A stretch of DNA of 64,000 nucleotides from Haemophilus massiliensis (GTDB taxonomy: Bacteria; Pseudomonadota; Gammaproteobacteria; Enterobacterales; Pasteurellaceae): the NCBI GenBank assembly GCA_000752995.2, contig LM994636.1:304931-368930 (forward strand), read 5' to 3'. Each line of letters opens with the position of its first letter. Position 1 is the stretch's first letter. The notes beneath the pieces were generated by a model. That model was not told where the DNA came from, searched no databases, and worked only from the letters and a program-made list of their open reading frames with translations. Below, one piece after another: positions 32,863 to 42,129 of the stretch. Both the position numbers and the translations under genes were made by a program.

Positions 32863-33966
32863 ATGTTAGCCAAACCGGATATTAAGCGTCGCGAATCGAC
32901 AAAAATTTATGTGGGCAATGTGGCGGTCGGCGGTGATGCGCCGATTGCGGTTCAATCCATGACCAATACCCGCACAACCGATGTGGAAGCGACGGTGGCG
33001 CAGATCAAATCACTGGAGCGGGTCGGCGCTGATATTGTACGTGTTTCGGTACCGACGATGGATGCGGCGGAAGCCTTTAAGCTGATTAAACGACAGGTAA
33101 ATGTGCCTTTAGTCGCCGATATTCATTTTGATTATCGTATCGCACTGAAAGTGGCGGAATACGGTGTGGATTGTTTACGTATCAATCCGGGTAATATCGG
33201 GCGGGAAGACCGTATCCGCGCGGTCGTAGATTGCGCCAAAGATAATAATATTCCGATTCGTATCGGTGTGAATGCCGGTTCGCTGGAGAAAGATTTGCAG
33301 GAAAAATACGGTGAACCGACGCCGCAGGCGTTATTGGAAAGTGCGTTGCGCCATGTGGAGATTTTAGATCGTCTCAATTTTGATCAATTTAAAGTCAGCG
33401 TTAAGGCTTCCGATGTGTTTTTGGCGGTGGAAAGCTACCGTTTGCTGGCAAAAGCGATTAAACAGCCGTTGCATTTGGGCATTACCGAAGCGGGTGGGGC
33501 GCGTGCCGGCGCGGTGAAATCTGCTATTGGCTTGGGTATGCTGCTGGCGGAAGGTATTGGCGATACGTTGCGGGTTTCTTTGGCGGCGGATCCGGTGGAA
33601 GAAATTAAAGTCGGTTTTGATATTTTGAAATCTTTACGTATTCGTTCGCGTGGGATTAATTTTATTGCCTGCCCGACCTGTTCCCGTCAGGAATTTGATG
33701 TTATCGGCACGGTAAATGCGCTGGAACAGCGTCTGGAAGATATTATTACGCCAATGGATGTGTCGATTATCGGTTGTGTGGTTAACGGGCCGGGCGAGGC
33801 ATTGGTATCCGATTTAGGCGTGACCGGCGGTAATAAGAAAAGCGGTTATTATCTTGACGGTGAACGCCAACGAGAACGGTTTGACAACGACGATCTGATT
33901 AATCAGTTAGAAGCGAAAATCCGTGCGAAAGTCGCACAGCAAGATCCGAAAAACAGAATTATTTAA
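32863..33966 (+). CDS. ispG: 4-hydroxy-3-methylbut-2-en-1-yl diphosphate synthase
   Basis: 4Fe-4S enzyme of the non-mevalonate isoprenoid pathway, acting after Dxr. The protein has 367 residues. The N-terminal TIM barrel begins V-Q-S-M-T-N-T-R-T, and the cluster ligands lie in A-C-P-T-C-S-R and [16 protein letters not shown] ribosome site is present. The hisS start lies 11 bases beyond the stop. Confidence 0.97.
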   Translation: MLAKPDIKRRESTKIYVGNVAVGGDAPIAVQSMTNTRTTDVEATVAQIKSLERVGADIVRVSVPTMDAAEAFKLIKRQVNVPLVADIHFDYRIALKVAEYGVDCLRINPGNIGREDRIRAVVDCAKDNNIPIRIGVNAGSLEKDLQEKYGEPTPQALLESALRHVEILDRLNFDQFKVSVKASDVFLAVESYRLLAKAIKQPLHLGITEAGGARAGAVKSAIGLGMLLAEGIGDTLRVSLAADPVEEIKVGFDILKSLRIRSRGINFIACPTCSRQEFDVIGTVNALEQRLEDIITPMDVSIIGCVVNGPGEALVSDLGVTGGNKKSGYYLDGERQRERFDNDDLINQLEAKIRAKVAQQDPKNRII

Positions 33967-33976
33967 GGGAGATATT

Positions 33977-35251
33977 GTGGCAAAAACCATTCAAGCTATT
34001 CGGGGAATGAACGACTGTTCCCCGACGGAAAGCCCTTTATGGCAATGGGTTGAGGGCAAAATCCGCGGCGTGCTTGCGGGCTACGGTTATTCGGAAGTGC
34101 GGATGCCGATTGTGGAAAGTACACCGTTGTTCGCCCGTGCTATCGGTGAAGTGACCGATGTGGTATCCAAAGAAATGTACACATTTTGGGATAATGACGA
34201 ACAGTTGACGCTACGTCCGGAAGGTACGGCTGGTTGCGTGCGAGCGGCGATTGAACACGGTTGGATTTATAATAATGAACAGCGTCTGTGGTATCTCGGC
34301 CCGATGTTTCGCCATGAACGCCCGCAAAAAGGGCGCTATCGTCAGTTTCACCAGGCTGGGGTGGAAATTTTCGGTATTCCTAACCCGGAGGTCGACGCGG
34401 AATTAATTCTGCTTACTGCTCGTCTTTGGAAAGCTCTCGGCATTGAGCAGCACGTTTCATTGCAACTGAACTCTATCGGATCGCTGGAAGCGCGGGCGAA
34501 TTATCGTTCGGCATTAGTCAAATTTCTGGGAAATCACACCGCACTGATGAGTGAAGAAGAAAAGGAACGGCTGGTTAAAAATCCGTTGCGTATTTTGGAT
34601 ACCAAAAATCAAGCGCTGCAAGCGGTGTTGAATGATGCACCGAAATTACTGGATTATTTAGACGAAGAAAGCCGTGCGCATTTTCAGCAGCTGTGTAGCT
34701 TGCTGGATGCGATGGGAATTCAGTACGATATTAATCCGAAATTAGTGCGCGGGCTGGATTATTACAATAAAACCGTGTTTGAATGGGTGACCGATGCGCT
34801 GGGCGCGCAAGGAACAGTCTGCGGCGGCGGACGTTATGACGGCTTGGTTGAACAGCTGGGTGGTCATGCTACACAGGGCGTAGGTTTTGCCATGGGACTG
34901 GAGCGGTTGGTATTGCTGGTGCAGGAAGTCAATGCTAATATTGCGCTGCCTGCGGCGGTGGATATTTATGTGGTGTATGCCGGTGAACATACCACTTTAC
35001 CGGCATTTCAACTGGCGGAAAAACTGCGTACAGAATTACCGCACTTACGTATTATGACCCATTGCAGCGGCGGGAATTTCAAAAAACAATTCAAACGCGC
35101 GGATAAAATCGGGGCTAAATTGGCTTTGGTTATCGGCGAAAGCGAAGCACTGCATCAGCAGGTGATCGTGAAAGATTTATTGGGTGGCACAGAACAGCGG
35201 ACGTTCTCATTGGCAGAAGTGAGCGCTTACCTGAATACTGTATTTAAATAA
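33977..35251 (+). CDS. hisS: Histidine--tRNA ligase
   Basis: Class II aminoacyl-tRNA synthetase; 424 residues from the GTG at 33977, which follows an AAGGGAG site and gives the family N-terminus [12 protein letters not shown]. Motif 2 ([14 protein letters not shown]) and the HisA motif (L-V-R-G-L-D-Y-Y) are intact, followed by an anticodon-binding domain. The frame is open upstream inside ispG, but the overlap is not needed. Confidence 0.97.
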   Translation: MAKTIQAIRGMNDCSPTESPLWQWVEGKIRGVLAGYGYSEVRMPIVESTPLFARAIGEVTDVVSKEMYTFWDNDEQLTLRPEGTAGCVRAAIEHGWIYNNEQRLWYLGPMFRHERPQKGRYRQFHQAGVEIFGIPNPEVDAELILLTARLWKALGIEQHVSLQLNSIGSLEARANYRSALVKFLGNHTALMSEEEKERLVKNPLRILDTKNQALQAVLNDAPKLLDYLDEESRAHFQQLCSLLDAMGIQYDINPKLVRGLDYYNKTVFEWVTDALGAQGTVCGGGRYDGLVEQLGGHATQGVGFAMGLERLVLLVQEVNANIALPAAVDIYVVYAGEHTTLPAFQLAEKLRTELPHLRIMTHCSGGNFKKQFKRADKIGAKLALVIGESEALHQQVIVKDLLGGTEQRTFSLAEVSAYLNTVFK

Positions 35252-35264
35252 GAAAGGAGTTGAC

Positions 35265-35879
35265 ATGGCTTATACCGTTGAAGAAGAACAGGAGCTCAAT
35301 GAGCTGAAAAACTGGTGGCGAGAAAATTATAAATCCATTATTGTGATTGTGGTGCTAACCTTTGCTGGCGTGTTTGGCTGGCGTTACTGGCAGGATCATC
35401 AAGTCAGCAAGATGCAACAAATTTCGGCACAATATGATCAATTAATTTACGCCGCGCAACAAGATAGCGCTGCGCAAAATGCCAAACTGGCACAGTTTGT
35501 GAAAGAAAACGATAAAACCAGTTATGCGGTTTTTGCTTTGTTGGATGCAGCGGGTGCCGCAGTGAACAAGCAGGATTTTACGCAAGCTGAAGATTTATTG
35601 AAACAAGCTGTCAGCGCTTCTAGTGATGATATTTTACTTTCGCTCAGTACCTTGCGTTTGGCTGCGGTTCAGCTTCAGCAACAGCAGTTTGATGCGGCGC
35701 TGGAAAGTCTGCAACAAGTGAAAGGACAAGGCTGGGAAAGCCGCAAAAATTTAATGAGCGGTGATATTCTATTAGCCAAAGGTGATAAGGCGGGCGCCAA
35801 AGCCCATTTTGAGCAAGCGTTGCAGAACGCCGGCCCGTTAGAGGCGCAGTTGATTCAAGTGCGGTTAAATAATTTATAG
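35265..35879 (+). CDS. yfgM: YfgM family translocon-associated TPR protein
   Basis: Membrane-anchored periplasmic protein that works at the Sec translocon with PpiD. The 204 residues have a cytoplasmic start rich in Glu, one membrane helix (about 25-42), then TPR-like helices. In E. coli the next gene is bamB. Here a terminator and an unrelated small membrane protein follow, so bamB is not in its usual place. Confidence 0.9.
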   Translation: MAYTVEEEQELNELKNWWRENYKSIIVIVVLTFAGVFGWRYWQDHQVSKMQQISAQYDQLIYAAQQDSAAQNAKLAQFVKENDKTSYAVFALLDAAGAAVNKQDFTQAEDLLKQAVSASSDDILLSLSTLRLAAVQLQQQQFDAALESLQQVKGQGWESRKNLMSGDILLAKGDKAGAKAHFEQALQNAGPLEAQLIQVRLNNL

Positions 35880-35894
35880 TTTTTATGACGACAC

Positions 35895-35926
35895 AAGGCT
35901 TGGGAAGATTCTCAGGCCTTTTTTCT
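35895..35926 (+). terminator. Intrinsic terminator after yfgM
   Basis: AAGGCTTGGGA pairs with TCTCAGGCCTT with G-T wobbles, followed by a long T run. Confidence 0.7.
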
Positions 35927-35958
35927 TTCGATATCGTATTTAACCAAACAGAGGTAAA

Positions 35959-36405
35959 ATGACAATGAAACGCTTAACTGTTCCGCCGCCGCTGCTGTTT
36001 ATTGGTTGCGCTGGATTGATGTGGTATTTACCGCCTGTTTATGAATTTAGCGCAAATAGATATGTGATAGGTTTTATTCTGTTAATTGCCGCAGGGATAG
36101 CGGCGGGCGGGTTATACCAGCTTTATCGGGCAAACACCACTGCCAGTCCACTGAATCTGAATAACACGTCAGTTTTGGTGGTGACCGGTGTGTATGCTTT
36201 CAGTCGTAATCCGATGTATCTGAGCCTGCTGCTCGCTTTAATTGCTTGGCTTTTATGGCTGGGCACCATCAGTGCGATAATCGGGCCATTGCTTTTTATC
36301 GGGCTGATGAATTATTTGCAGATAAAACCGGAAGAGATCATGTTAGCCAAACTGTTCGGTGCAGCATATCAGGCATATTGCGCAAAAGTCCGTCGTTGGC
36401 TATAA
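35959..36405 (+). CDS. ICMT/DUF1295-type small membrane methyltransferase-like protein
   Basis: This 148-residue protein has about four or five membrane helices. The C-terminal pattern is G-V-Y-A-F-S-R-N-P-M-Y, then E-E-I-M-L, then F-G-x-x-Y-x-x-Y and V-R-R-W. This is the S-adenosylmethionine-binding signature of isoprenylcysteine carboxyl methyltransferase relatives. Bacterial members have mostly unknown substrates. A GAGG ribosome site is present. It stands alone, convergent with the next gene. Confidence 0.75.
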   Translation: MTMKRLTVPPPLLFIGCAGLMWYLPPVYEFSANRYVIGFILLIAAGIAAGGLYQLYRANTTASPLNLNNTSVLVVTGVYAFSRNPMYLSLLLALIAWLLWLGTISAIIGPLLFIGLMNYLQIKPEEIMLAKLFGAAYQAYCAKVRRWL

Positions 36406-36414
36406 ATATGCTTA

Positions 36415-37290
36415 TTATTTCTTACTCACCCGCAGCTGGGGCAGACGATAGAGGATTAAAGCCAACAGAATGAAAGCGCAACCTGTCAGTTTATAATAAG
36501 TCAATTTTTCGTCCAAAATTATTATGCTTGATATCAATGCCCAGACGGGTTCCAAGATCATAATGATCGCACCGTTGGCGACATCGCAGTATTTTTGCCC
36601 CAGGGTTTGCAGCAACATACGCAGATTGGTTGCGATGAGTACGCTGGCGCAAAACCACAGCCAGCCTTGTGGGGAAATGGGGTGAGACCAGTTTTCAAAA
36701 CATAGGGAATATAGCCCGCAGCAAATGCCGACGATGCCGATTTGAATGGTTGTCAGTGACAGCACGGGAATATTTCTAGCATATTTATTGTTCAAAATAA
36801 AATAAATCGCAGCGGATAATGACGAGAACAGAAAGATCATACTGCCTAAGGACAGACTTAAACCGCCAGCTTTATAAGACAACATATATAGTCCTATGGC
36901 GGCGAGCGGCAGAGATAAACGGAACGATTTGTGTGGCGCCTGTTTGAAAAACAGCCATGATAGTAATGGCGCGATCAGCATGGATAAACTGACCAGAAAT
37001 GCGCCTTCGCCGAAGTGCTCGCTGTTTACCAAACCTAACAGCCATAACGTCAAGTAAAAAACATAGCAAAATCCCACCGCACTTGCTCGTGTTATCTGCG
37101 CTGCTGATAATTGTTTTAATTGCGGATAGGCAAAGGGCAGAAATAATAGCGTGGCAAGGGTAAAACGTAATCCGATAAATCCGAGCGGAGGAAATTCCGC
37201 AATTGAATATTTGGAAAAAAACCAGCCGGAAGCAGCAATCAGAGTGACAATAAATAGCAGTATTTCACCGCGATATTTTTCAAAATTCAT
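36415..37290 (-). CDS. EamA-family (DMT superfamily) transporter
   Basis: The 291-residue protein has ten predicted membrane helices in two EamA repeats, the layout of drug/metabolite exporters such as YedA or RhaT relatives. The typical L-E-P-V-W-A segment in the second repeat is present. The substrate is unknown. It lies downstream of uxuA on the same strand, but a strong terminator separates them, so a link to sugar-acid metabolism is not shown. Confidence 0.85.
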   Translation of the reverse strand: MNFEKYRGEILLFIVTLIAASGWFFSKYSIAEFPPLGFIGLRFTLATLLFLPFAYPQLKQLSAAQITRASAVGFCYVFYLTLWLLGLVNSEHFGEGAFLVSLSMLIAPLLSWLFFKQAPHKSFRLSLPLAAIGLYMLSYKAGGLSLSLGSMIFLFSSLSAAIYFILNNKYARNIPVLSLTTIQIGIVGICCGLYSLCFENWSHPISPQGWLWFCASVLIATNLRMLLQTLGQKYCDVANGAIIMILEPVWALISSIIILDEKLTYYKLTGCAFILLALILYRLPQLRVSKK

Positions 37291-37312
37291 CGATTTTCTT
37301 TTCGGTAATGGT

Positions 37313-37355
37313 GGAAAAAATGTAAGCTTTATTTACGCTTGCTAAAGCTTACATT
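37313..37355 (-). terminator. Intrinsic terminator of the uxuR-uxuA transcript
   Basis: AATGTAAGCTTTA and TAAAGCTTACATT form a 13-bp perfect stem around an 11-base loop. On the minus strand it is followed by six T residues. Confidence 0.85.
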
Positions 37356-37374
37356 AGTCGATTGTCAACAGAGG

Positions 37375-38559
37375 TTATTTTTCAAAAAACACTTTCTTCA
37401 ATGCAAGTTCCAAGCCACGAAATTCTGCCAGACCTTTTAAACGACCGATCGCGGAATAGCCCGGATTGGTTTTTTTATGCAAATCATCAAGCATCTGGTG
37501 TCCGTGATCCGGACGCATTGGAATCAGGCGCTGATCGCCGTTGGCTTTACGACGATATTCTTCCGTTAATAACGCTTTCGTTACATTAAACATATCCACA
37601 TCGCCCGCTAAATGTGCGGCTTCATGGAAGCTCAACGGATTTTCCTCACGGCAGGTGGAGCGAAGATGGGCGAAATAAATACGATCAGCAAATTTTTTCG
37701 TCATGTTGACGAGATCGTTGTCGGAACGAACACCGTAAGAACCGGTGCACATCGTAAAACCGTTTGCCGGCAGCGGTTCGATTTCAACAAACCACTGCAT
37801 GTCTTCAATCGTGGAAACCACCCGCGGCAAGCCTAGAATCGGGCGCGGAGGATCGTCCGGATGAACTGCCATTCGGATACCGACTTGTTGCGCTACCGGT
37901 ATGATTTGATTAAGAAAATAAGCTAAATGGGTACGGAATTTTTCGGCCGAAATATCTTTATAACGATCAAGTTGCCCTTGAAACTCTGCTAATGTATAGC
38001 CCTCTTCCGCCCCTGGCAAACCGGCGATAATGTTTTGTGTCAGTTGTTCAATATCCTGCGGGCACATATCGTCAAAATAGCGCTTAGCCGCCTGCTGCTC
38101 TTCCTGCGTATAAGATTGCTCTGCATTCGGACGCCGCAAAATATAGAGTTCGAAAGCGGCAAATGCAATCTGATCAAAACGCAATGCTTTGGAACCGTCC
38201 GGCATTTGGTATGCCAAATCGGTCCGAGTCCAATCCAACACCGGCATAAAATTGTAGCACACGGTATCAATCCCACATTGCGCAAGGTTACGCAAGGTCT
38301 GTTTATAATTTTCGATCCAAGTCTTATATTGCCCGGTTTGAGTTTTAATCTCCTCATGCACCGGCACACTTTCCACCACCGACCAACTAAGTCCTGCTTG
38401 TTCAATTACCGCTTTACGTTTTTGAATTTCCACAATACTCCAAACCTGTCCGTTCGGAATATGATGAAGCGCGGTCACAATACCGGTCGCGCCGGCCTGT
38501 TTGATATCGGATAATGACACGGGATCATTCGGCCCGTACCAACGCCAAGTTTGTTCCAT
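37375..38559 (-). CDS. uxuA: D-mannonate dehydratase
   Basis: Converts D-mannonate to 2-keto-3-deoxygluconate (KDG), a metal-dependent TIM-barrel enzyme. The protein has 394 residues, the normal size, starting [10 protein letters not shown]. Family segments [18 protein letters not shown] and M-R-P-D-H-G-H are present. An AAGGAG ribosome site is ideally spaced. It is cotranscribed with uxuR, 28 bp upstream, and separated from the next gene by a terminator. Confidence 0.97.
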   Translation of the reverse strand: MEQTWRWYGPNDPVSLSDIKQAGATGIVTALHHIPNGQVWSIVEIQKRKAVIEQAGLSWSVVESVPVHEEIKTQTGQYKTWIENYKQTLRNLAQCGIDTVCYNFMPVLDWTRTDLAYQMPDGSKALRFDQIAFAAFELYILRRPNAEQSYTQEEQQAAKRYFDDMCPQDIEQLTQNIIAGLPGAEEGYTLAEFQGQLDRYKDISAEKFRTHLAYFLNQIIPVAQQVGIRMAVHPDDPPRPILGLPRVVSTIEDMQWFVEIEPLPANGFTMCTGSYGVRSDNDLVNMTKKFADRIYFAHLRSTCREENPLSFHEAAHLAGDVDMFNVTKALLTEEYRRKANGDQRLIPMRPDHGHQMLDDLHKKTNPGYSAIGRLKGLAEFRGLELALKKVFFEK

Positions 38560-38587
38560 AGAAAACTCCTTGTTATGTAAGTAAGTA

Positions 38588-39340
38588 TTAGATACCTACA
38601 ACAACAGGATTTTTATTGAATAGGTATCCGTCAAATAAAGGGTCTTCAACATCGGATAATTCAAAAAGTTTTACTTTAACATTCTCCAAATGTTGCCACA
38701 TAGCTTTGCGCGCCAATGCAGGGTTCTTTTTTTGTATTGCTTTTAAAATAGCCTCATGATCTTGAATCCATAAGTAATGGTAATCATTCTGTAAAATGCG
38801 AGCATGTAATTGCGCCCACATGGCACTATTAAAGCGATATTTCCATAATTGTTCTTGTAATTGAATTAAAACGTCATTTCCAGTCATTTCGGCTAACGCT
38901 AAATGAAACTCTTTATCTGCGCTGTAATCATCTAAATTTTGAGTCAATAACTCTTTTTCTTTATCTAGAATTTGCTTTAATTGTAGAATGTCTTGTTTTG
39001 TTGCCTGTTGGGCTGCAAATTCAGCGATACTGCTTTCTAAAAGTTGTCTTGCTTGTAGCAATTCAAATGGTCCGACGTCTTTTAACTCACCTGTTGTTTC
39101 TTGTTCAACTAATAATTCTGGCGTTCTTATGATATACACGCCTGAACCCTTTTTTACTTCTACTAACTTTTCTACTTCCAACATAACCATTGCCTCTCGG
39201 ACAATTGTTCTGCTGACCCCTAACTTCTCTGATATCTCTCTTTCTGTTGGAAGTTTATCGCCGATTTTATATTTGCCTTGTGAAATTTCTTCTTTTAGCA
39301 ATTTACCTATACGACTATATGTTCTGCCGCTATTTTCCAT
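38588..39340 (-). CDS. uxuR: GntR/FadR-family repressor UxuR
   Basis: Transcription factor expected to repress this catabolic cluster until a hexuronate intermediate (fructuronate is the known E. coli UxuR effector) binds. The N-terminal winged helix contains [17 protein letters not shown], and the C-terminal FCD ligand domain covers about residues 85-235. The frame extends 25 codons further upstream. The ATG at 39340 has a GAGGGA site at the right distance, giving 250 residues. The longer form would run through an operator. Confidence 0.88.
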   Translation of the reverse strand: MENSGRTYSRIGKLLKEEISQGKYKIGDKLPTEREISEKLGVSRTIVREAMVMLEVEKLVEVKKGSGVYIIRTPELLVEQETTGELKDVGPFELLQARQLLESSIAEFAAQQATKQDILQLKQILDKEKELLTQNLDDYSADKEFHLALAEMTGNDVLIQLQEQLWKYRFNSAMWAQLHARILQNDYHYLWIQDHEAILKAIQKKNPALARKAMWQHLENVKVKLFELSDVEDPLFDGYLFNKNPVVVGI

Positions 39341-39353
39341 AAATTCCCTCATA

Positions 39354-39365
39354 TTGGAATACCAA
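39354..39365. promoter_or_regulatory. UxuR-like operator, left
   Basis: TTGG-AATA-CCAA is a near-perfect palindrome resembling the E. coli UxuR/ExuR box (TTGGTATACCAA). It lies just upstream of the uxuR start. Confidence 0.7.
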
Positions 39366-39376
39366 AAATCTATTTT

Positions 39377-39392
39377 TATGAGCGCGATCACA
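39377..39392. promoter_or_regulatory. CRP-like site between the operators
   Basis: TATGA-N6-TCACA matches the CRP consensus TGTGA-N6-TCACA at nine of ten positions. Its centre (39384.5) is exactly midway between the two UxuR-like boxes. Confidence 0.7.
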
Positions 39393-39402
39393 GATTTTAA
39401 TA

Positions 39403-39416
39403 TTTGGCATGCCAAA
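39403..39416. promoter_or_regulatory. UxuR-like operator, right
   Basis: TTTGGCATGCCAAA is a perfect 14-bp palindrome of the UxuR type. It would cover the -35 region of the rightward promoter. Confidence 0.7.
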
Positions 39417-39431
39417 AAAGATTTTTCGATC

Positions 39432-39437
39432 TATAAT
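39432..39437 (+). promoter_or_regulatory. -10 element of the rightward catabolic operon
   Basis: The hexamer is a perfect TATAAT with no good -35 hexamer. With a start near 39444 the CRP-like site would be centred near -60, the class I activation distance. Confidence 0.6.
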
Positions 39438-39504
39438 CTGCACCGTAAAAATAGCATTAGATAAGCAATAAGTCGACATTATTTAATATGAGGAGAAATA
39501 ATCT

Positions 39505-40530
39505 ATGCAGATGAACGTTAGAGCTATCTGTCTTGAAGAACCGGGAAAGGTAATAGTTAAATCTGTTCGCTATCCTATAAAAGGGGATACCGATGTTTTA
39601 ATCAAGGTTGAAAGCATAGGAATTTGCGGTTCTGATATTGCGGCTTACAGAGGGATAAATCCATTGATTACGTACCCTAGAATTTTAGGTCACGAAGCGA
39701 TTGGGATTGTTTTAGAAACAGGAGTTGGTATTCCAAAAGATATTAAGGTTGGCGATCGAGTTATAGTGGATCCTTATGTCTATTGTGGTAAATGCTATCC
39801 TTGTTCTATTGGAAGAACTAATTGTTGTGAAACTTTAAAAGTAATTGGTGTGCATATTGATGGTGCTATGCAGGAAGTCATTCGACATCCTGCGCATTTA
39901 ATAGTAAAAGTACCTGATATGAAAATTGAAGAATTGGCATTAGCGGAACCCTTGACGATTTCATTACATGCAATTCATCGGACTCAAGTAAAACACGGGG
40001 AACACGTTGTAATTATCGGGGCTGGAGCTATTGGTTTAATGGCGGCTCTGGTTGTTCAAGTGTATGGCGCAGTACCGATTCTGATTGATGTTTTGGATAA
40101 GCGCCTTGAATATGCACGTTCTTTAGGTATAAAACACACAATTAATCCTCAACAAGAAAATGATATTGAGATTATTAAAAATATTACTAATGGAAGAATG
40201 GCCGAGGTCGTAATAGAAGCATCTGGCGCAAATGTATCTATTCAAAATTCATTGAAATATGCCTCCTTTGCTGGTCGGATTGGACTAACTGGTTGGCCTA
40301 AAACTGAAACTGCATTAGCTACGAATTTGATCACATTTAAGGAATTGAATATTTATGGTTCAAGGACTAGTAAGGGAGAATTTGAAGAGGCGCTAGAATT
40401 GTTATCTAGTGGAAGAATTAGACCTAACGATATTATCAGCAAAGTTATCAAATTTGATGGAATTCCTGAGTATATAAAAGAGCTTTCAGATAATCCATCG
40501 GATTATTTGAAAATTAACGCAGTATTTTAA
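39505..40530 (+). CDS. Zinc-dependent medium-chain dehydrogenase, probably an aldonate 5-dehydrogenase
   Basis: The 341 residues show the zinc MDR layout: catalytic ligands in G-I-C-G-S-D and L-G-H-E-A-I-G, a structural zinc loop Y-C-G-K-C-Y-P-C-S-I-G-R-T-N-C-C, and a nucleotide motif I-G-A-G-A-I-G. Relatives in similar clusters (LgoD/YjjN, RspB, HI_0053) oxidise L-galactonate or L-gulonate to tagaturonate or fructuronate. That activity would feed this pathway, but the exact substrate is inferred only from context. A GAGGAGA ribosome site is present. Codon use is clearly richer in A and T than in the flanking core genes. Confidence 0.8.
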   Translation: MQMNVRAICLEEPGKVIVKSVRYPIKGDTDVLIKVESIGICGSDIAAYRGINPLITYPRILGHEAIGIVLETGVGIPKDIKVGDRVIVDPYVYCGKCYPCSIGRTNCCETLKVIGVHIDGAMQEVIRHPAHLIVKVPDMKIEELALAEPLTISLHAIHRTQVKHGEHVVIIGAGAIGLMAALVVQVYGAVPILIDVLDKRLEYARSLGIKHTINPQQENDIEIIKNITNGRMAEVVIEASGANVSIQNSLKYASFAGRIGLTGWPKTETALATNLITFKELNIYGSRTSKGEFEEALELLSSGRIRPNDIISKVIKFDGIPEYIKELSDNPSDYLKINAVF

Positions 40531-40566
40531 TTACTGATTTCAAACTAATAAAATGAGGATATTTAT

Positions 40567-41550
40567 ATGAAACTTAAAACACTTTTAAAAACAATTTTAG
40601 TCTCAAGTTTATTTTTTTCAGGTACCGCATTGGGTAAGGTAATTATAAAATTAGGCCACTATAATTCTGATGCCCATCCATCAAATATTGCATTACAAGA
40701 ATACTTTAAAAAAATAATTGAAGAGAAAACGAATAATCGTTACGAAATCAGAATTTATCCAAATAATCAACTAGGAGGAGAAGATCAAATTGTTAATGGT
40801 TTACGTAATGGTACGATTGAAGCCGGTATTACAGGTTTATTGCTACAAAATGTCAATCCTATTTTTGGAGTGTGGGAATGGCCTTATTTATTTAAAGATA
40901 ATGAAGAAGCGAAAAAAGTTTTAGAATCTCCTATTGCGCAAAAAATAGGTAATAAAATGGAGGATTATGGCATTAAGTTATTGGCCTATGGTATGAATGG
41001 ATTCAGAGTTATTTCATCAAATAAAAAAGTCGAAAAATTTGATGATTTTAAAGGATTAAGATTAAGAGTTCCACTAAATTCATTGTTTGTTGATTGGGCT
41101 AATGCAATGAATATTAACCCACAGAGTATGCCATTAAGTGAAGTATTCACAGCGTTGGAACAAAAAGTCATTGATGGCCAGGAAAATCCGTACATGCTAA
41201 TTAAAGATTCTGGATTATATGAAGTACAAAAATATATTATTCAGACTAACCATATTTTTTCTCCGGGATTATTACAAATTAGTTTGAAAACCTGGAATAA
41301 AATGACAAAAGAAGACCAAGATATTTTTATAGAAGCAGCCAAGCTTTATCAAGAAAAAGAATGGGAGTTGGCAATGAAAATGGAACAGGAAGTTAAAGAT
41401 TTCTTTAATAAAAATGGTAAAGAGATAATTATTCCTAATGAAGAATTTAAGGCTGACATGTTGAAGGCTTCTGAAAAAGTATATGAAAATTTTTATCAAA
41501 AATATGATTGGAGTAAAGAGATTATACAACAAATTAATATAGCTAAGTGA
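40567..41550 (+). CDS. TRAP transporter periplasmic solute-binding protein (DctP family)
   Basis: The 327-residue protein has a signal peptide (about 1-23, T-A-L-G). The DctP family core includes K-G-L-R-L-R-V-P, whose Arg normally grips the substrate carboxylate, and A-L-E-Q-K-V-I-D-G-Q-E-N-P. It delivers an organic acid to the membrane pair encoded next. Context suggests a hexonate or hexuronate. It starts 36 bp after the dehydrogenase. A GAGGA site precedes the ATG. Confidence 0.92.
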   Translation: MKLKTLLKTILVSSLFFSGTALGKVIIKLGHYNSDAHPSNIALQEYFKKIIEEKTNNRYEIRIYPNNQLGGEDQIVNGLRNGTIEAGITGLLLQNVNPIFGVWEWPYLFKDNEEAKKVLESPIAQKIGNKMEDYGIKLLAYGMNGFRVISSNKKVEKFDDFKGLRLRVPLNSLFVDWANAMNINPQSMPLSEVFTALEQKVIDGQENPYMLIKDSGLYEVQKYIIQTNHIFSPGLLQISLKTWNKMTKEDQDIFIEAAKLYQEKEWELAMKMEQEVKDFFNKNGKEIIIPNEEFKADMLKASEKVYENFYQKYDWSKEIIQQINIAK

Positions 41551-41568
41551 TTGATAGTATATAAATTC

Positions 41569-41596
41569 GTAGAAGAGTAATTTTTTGCTCTTCTAC
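41569..41596 (+). other. Stem-loop between the TRAP binding protein and membrane genes
   Basis: GTAGAAGAG and CTCTTCTAC pair around a loop that contains the T run, so it is not a standard terminator. Such hairpins often protect the upstream mRNA, giving an excess of binding protein over the membrane subunits. Confidence 0.55.
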
Positions 41597-41652
41597 CGTC
41601 TTGCTCTTTATCATTTGGCTATGAAATCGAATAGTTTACAGGAGATATCCGA

Positions 41653-42129
41653 ATGAATGTTTCTAAAACATTGGATAATACTTTGAGAATATTATCCATT
41701 CTTGCCTTGATTACTATGATTGTCTTAGTCTTTTTTAATGCTGTACTACGTTATTTCTTTGATTCTGGAATAGCATGGTCGGAGGAATTTGCACGAATCT
41801 GTTTTGTATATATGATTTTTTTGGGCATCATTTTAGTTGCAAAAGAAAGAGGTCATTTAACAGTTGATATTGTAATTGCGGCATTACCTGCCCAATATCA
41901 AATGATTGCTCTATTCTTAGCCGATATTTTAGTTTTAGTTGCAACATCGTTTATTACTATCGGCGCTTATCAATTAATGTTATTGACTTATAATCAACAA
42001 ATGCCTGCAACAGGAATTTCTTCGGCATTTCTGTACTTAGCGGCAGTGATTTCATCCATATCCTATTTTTTAGTTGTGTTTATAAATTTATGGCAACATA
42101 TAAAATGGGCATTACAAGGGGGTAGATAA
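41653..42129 (+). CDS. TRAP transporter small permease subunit (DctQ family)
   Basis: The 158 residues have four membrane helices, with the family pattern F-F-N-A-V-L-R-Y and W-S-E-E-F-A-R in the first half. It couples the binding protein to the large subunit. AGGAGA precedes the ATG, and its stop overlaps the next start (TAATG). Confidence 0.92.
   Translation: MNVSKTLDNTLRILSILALITMIVLVFFNAVLRYFFDSGIAWSEEFARICFVYMIFLGIILVAKERGHLTVDIVIAALPAQYQMIALFLADILVLVATSFITIGAYQLMLLTYNQQMPATGISSAFLYLAAVISSISYFLVVFINLWQHIKWALQGGR

Noticed and set aside
38035..38514. 159-residue plus-strand frame inside uxuA
   Set aside because: It lies wholly antisense to a complete, conserved uxuA and has no recognisable motif.
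39341..39415. Upstream extension of uxuR
   Set aside because: It reads through an operator palindrome and the CRP-like site. The ATG at 39340 has the better ribosome site.
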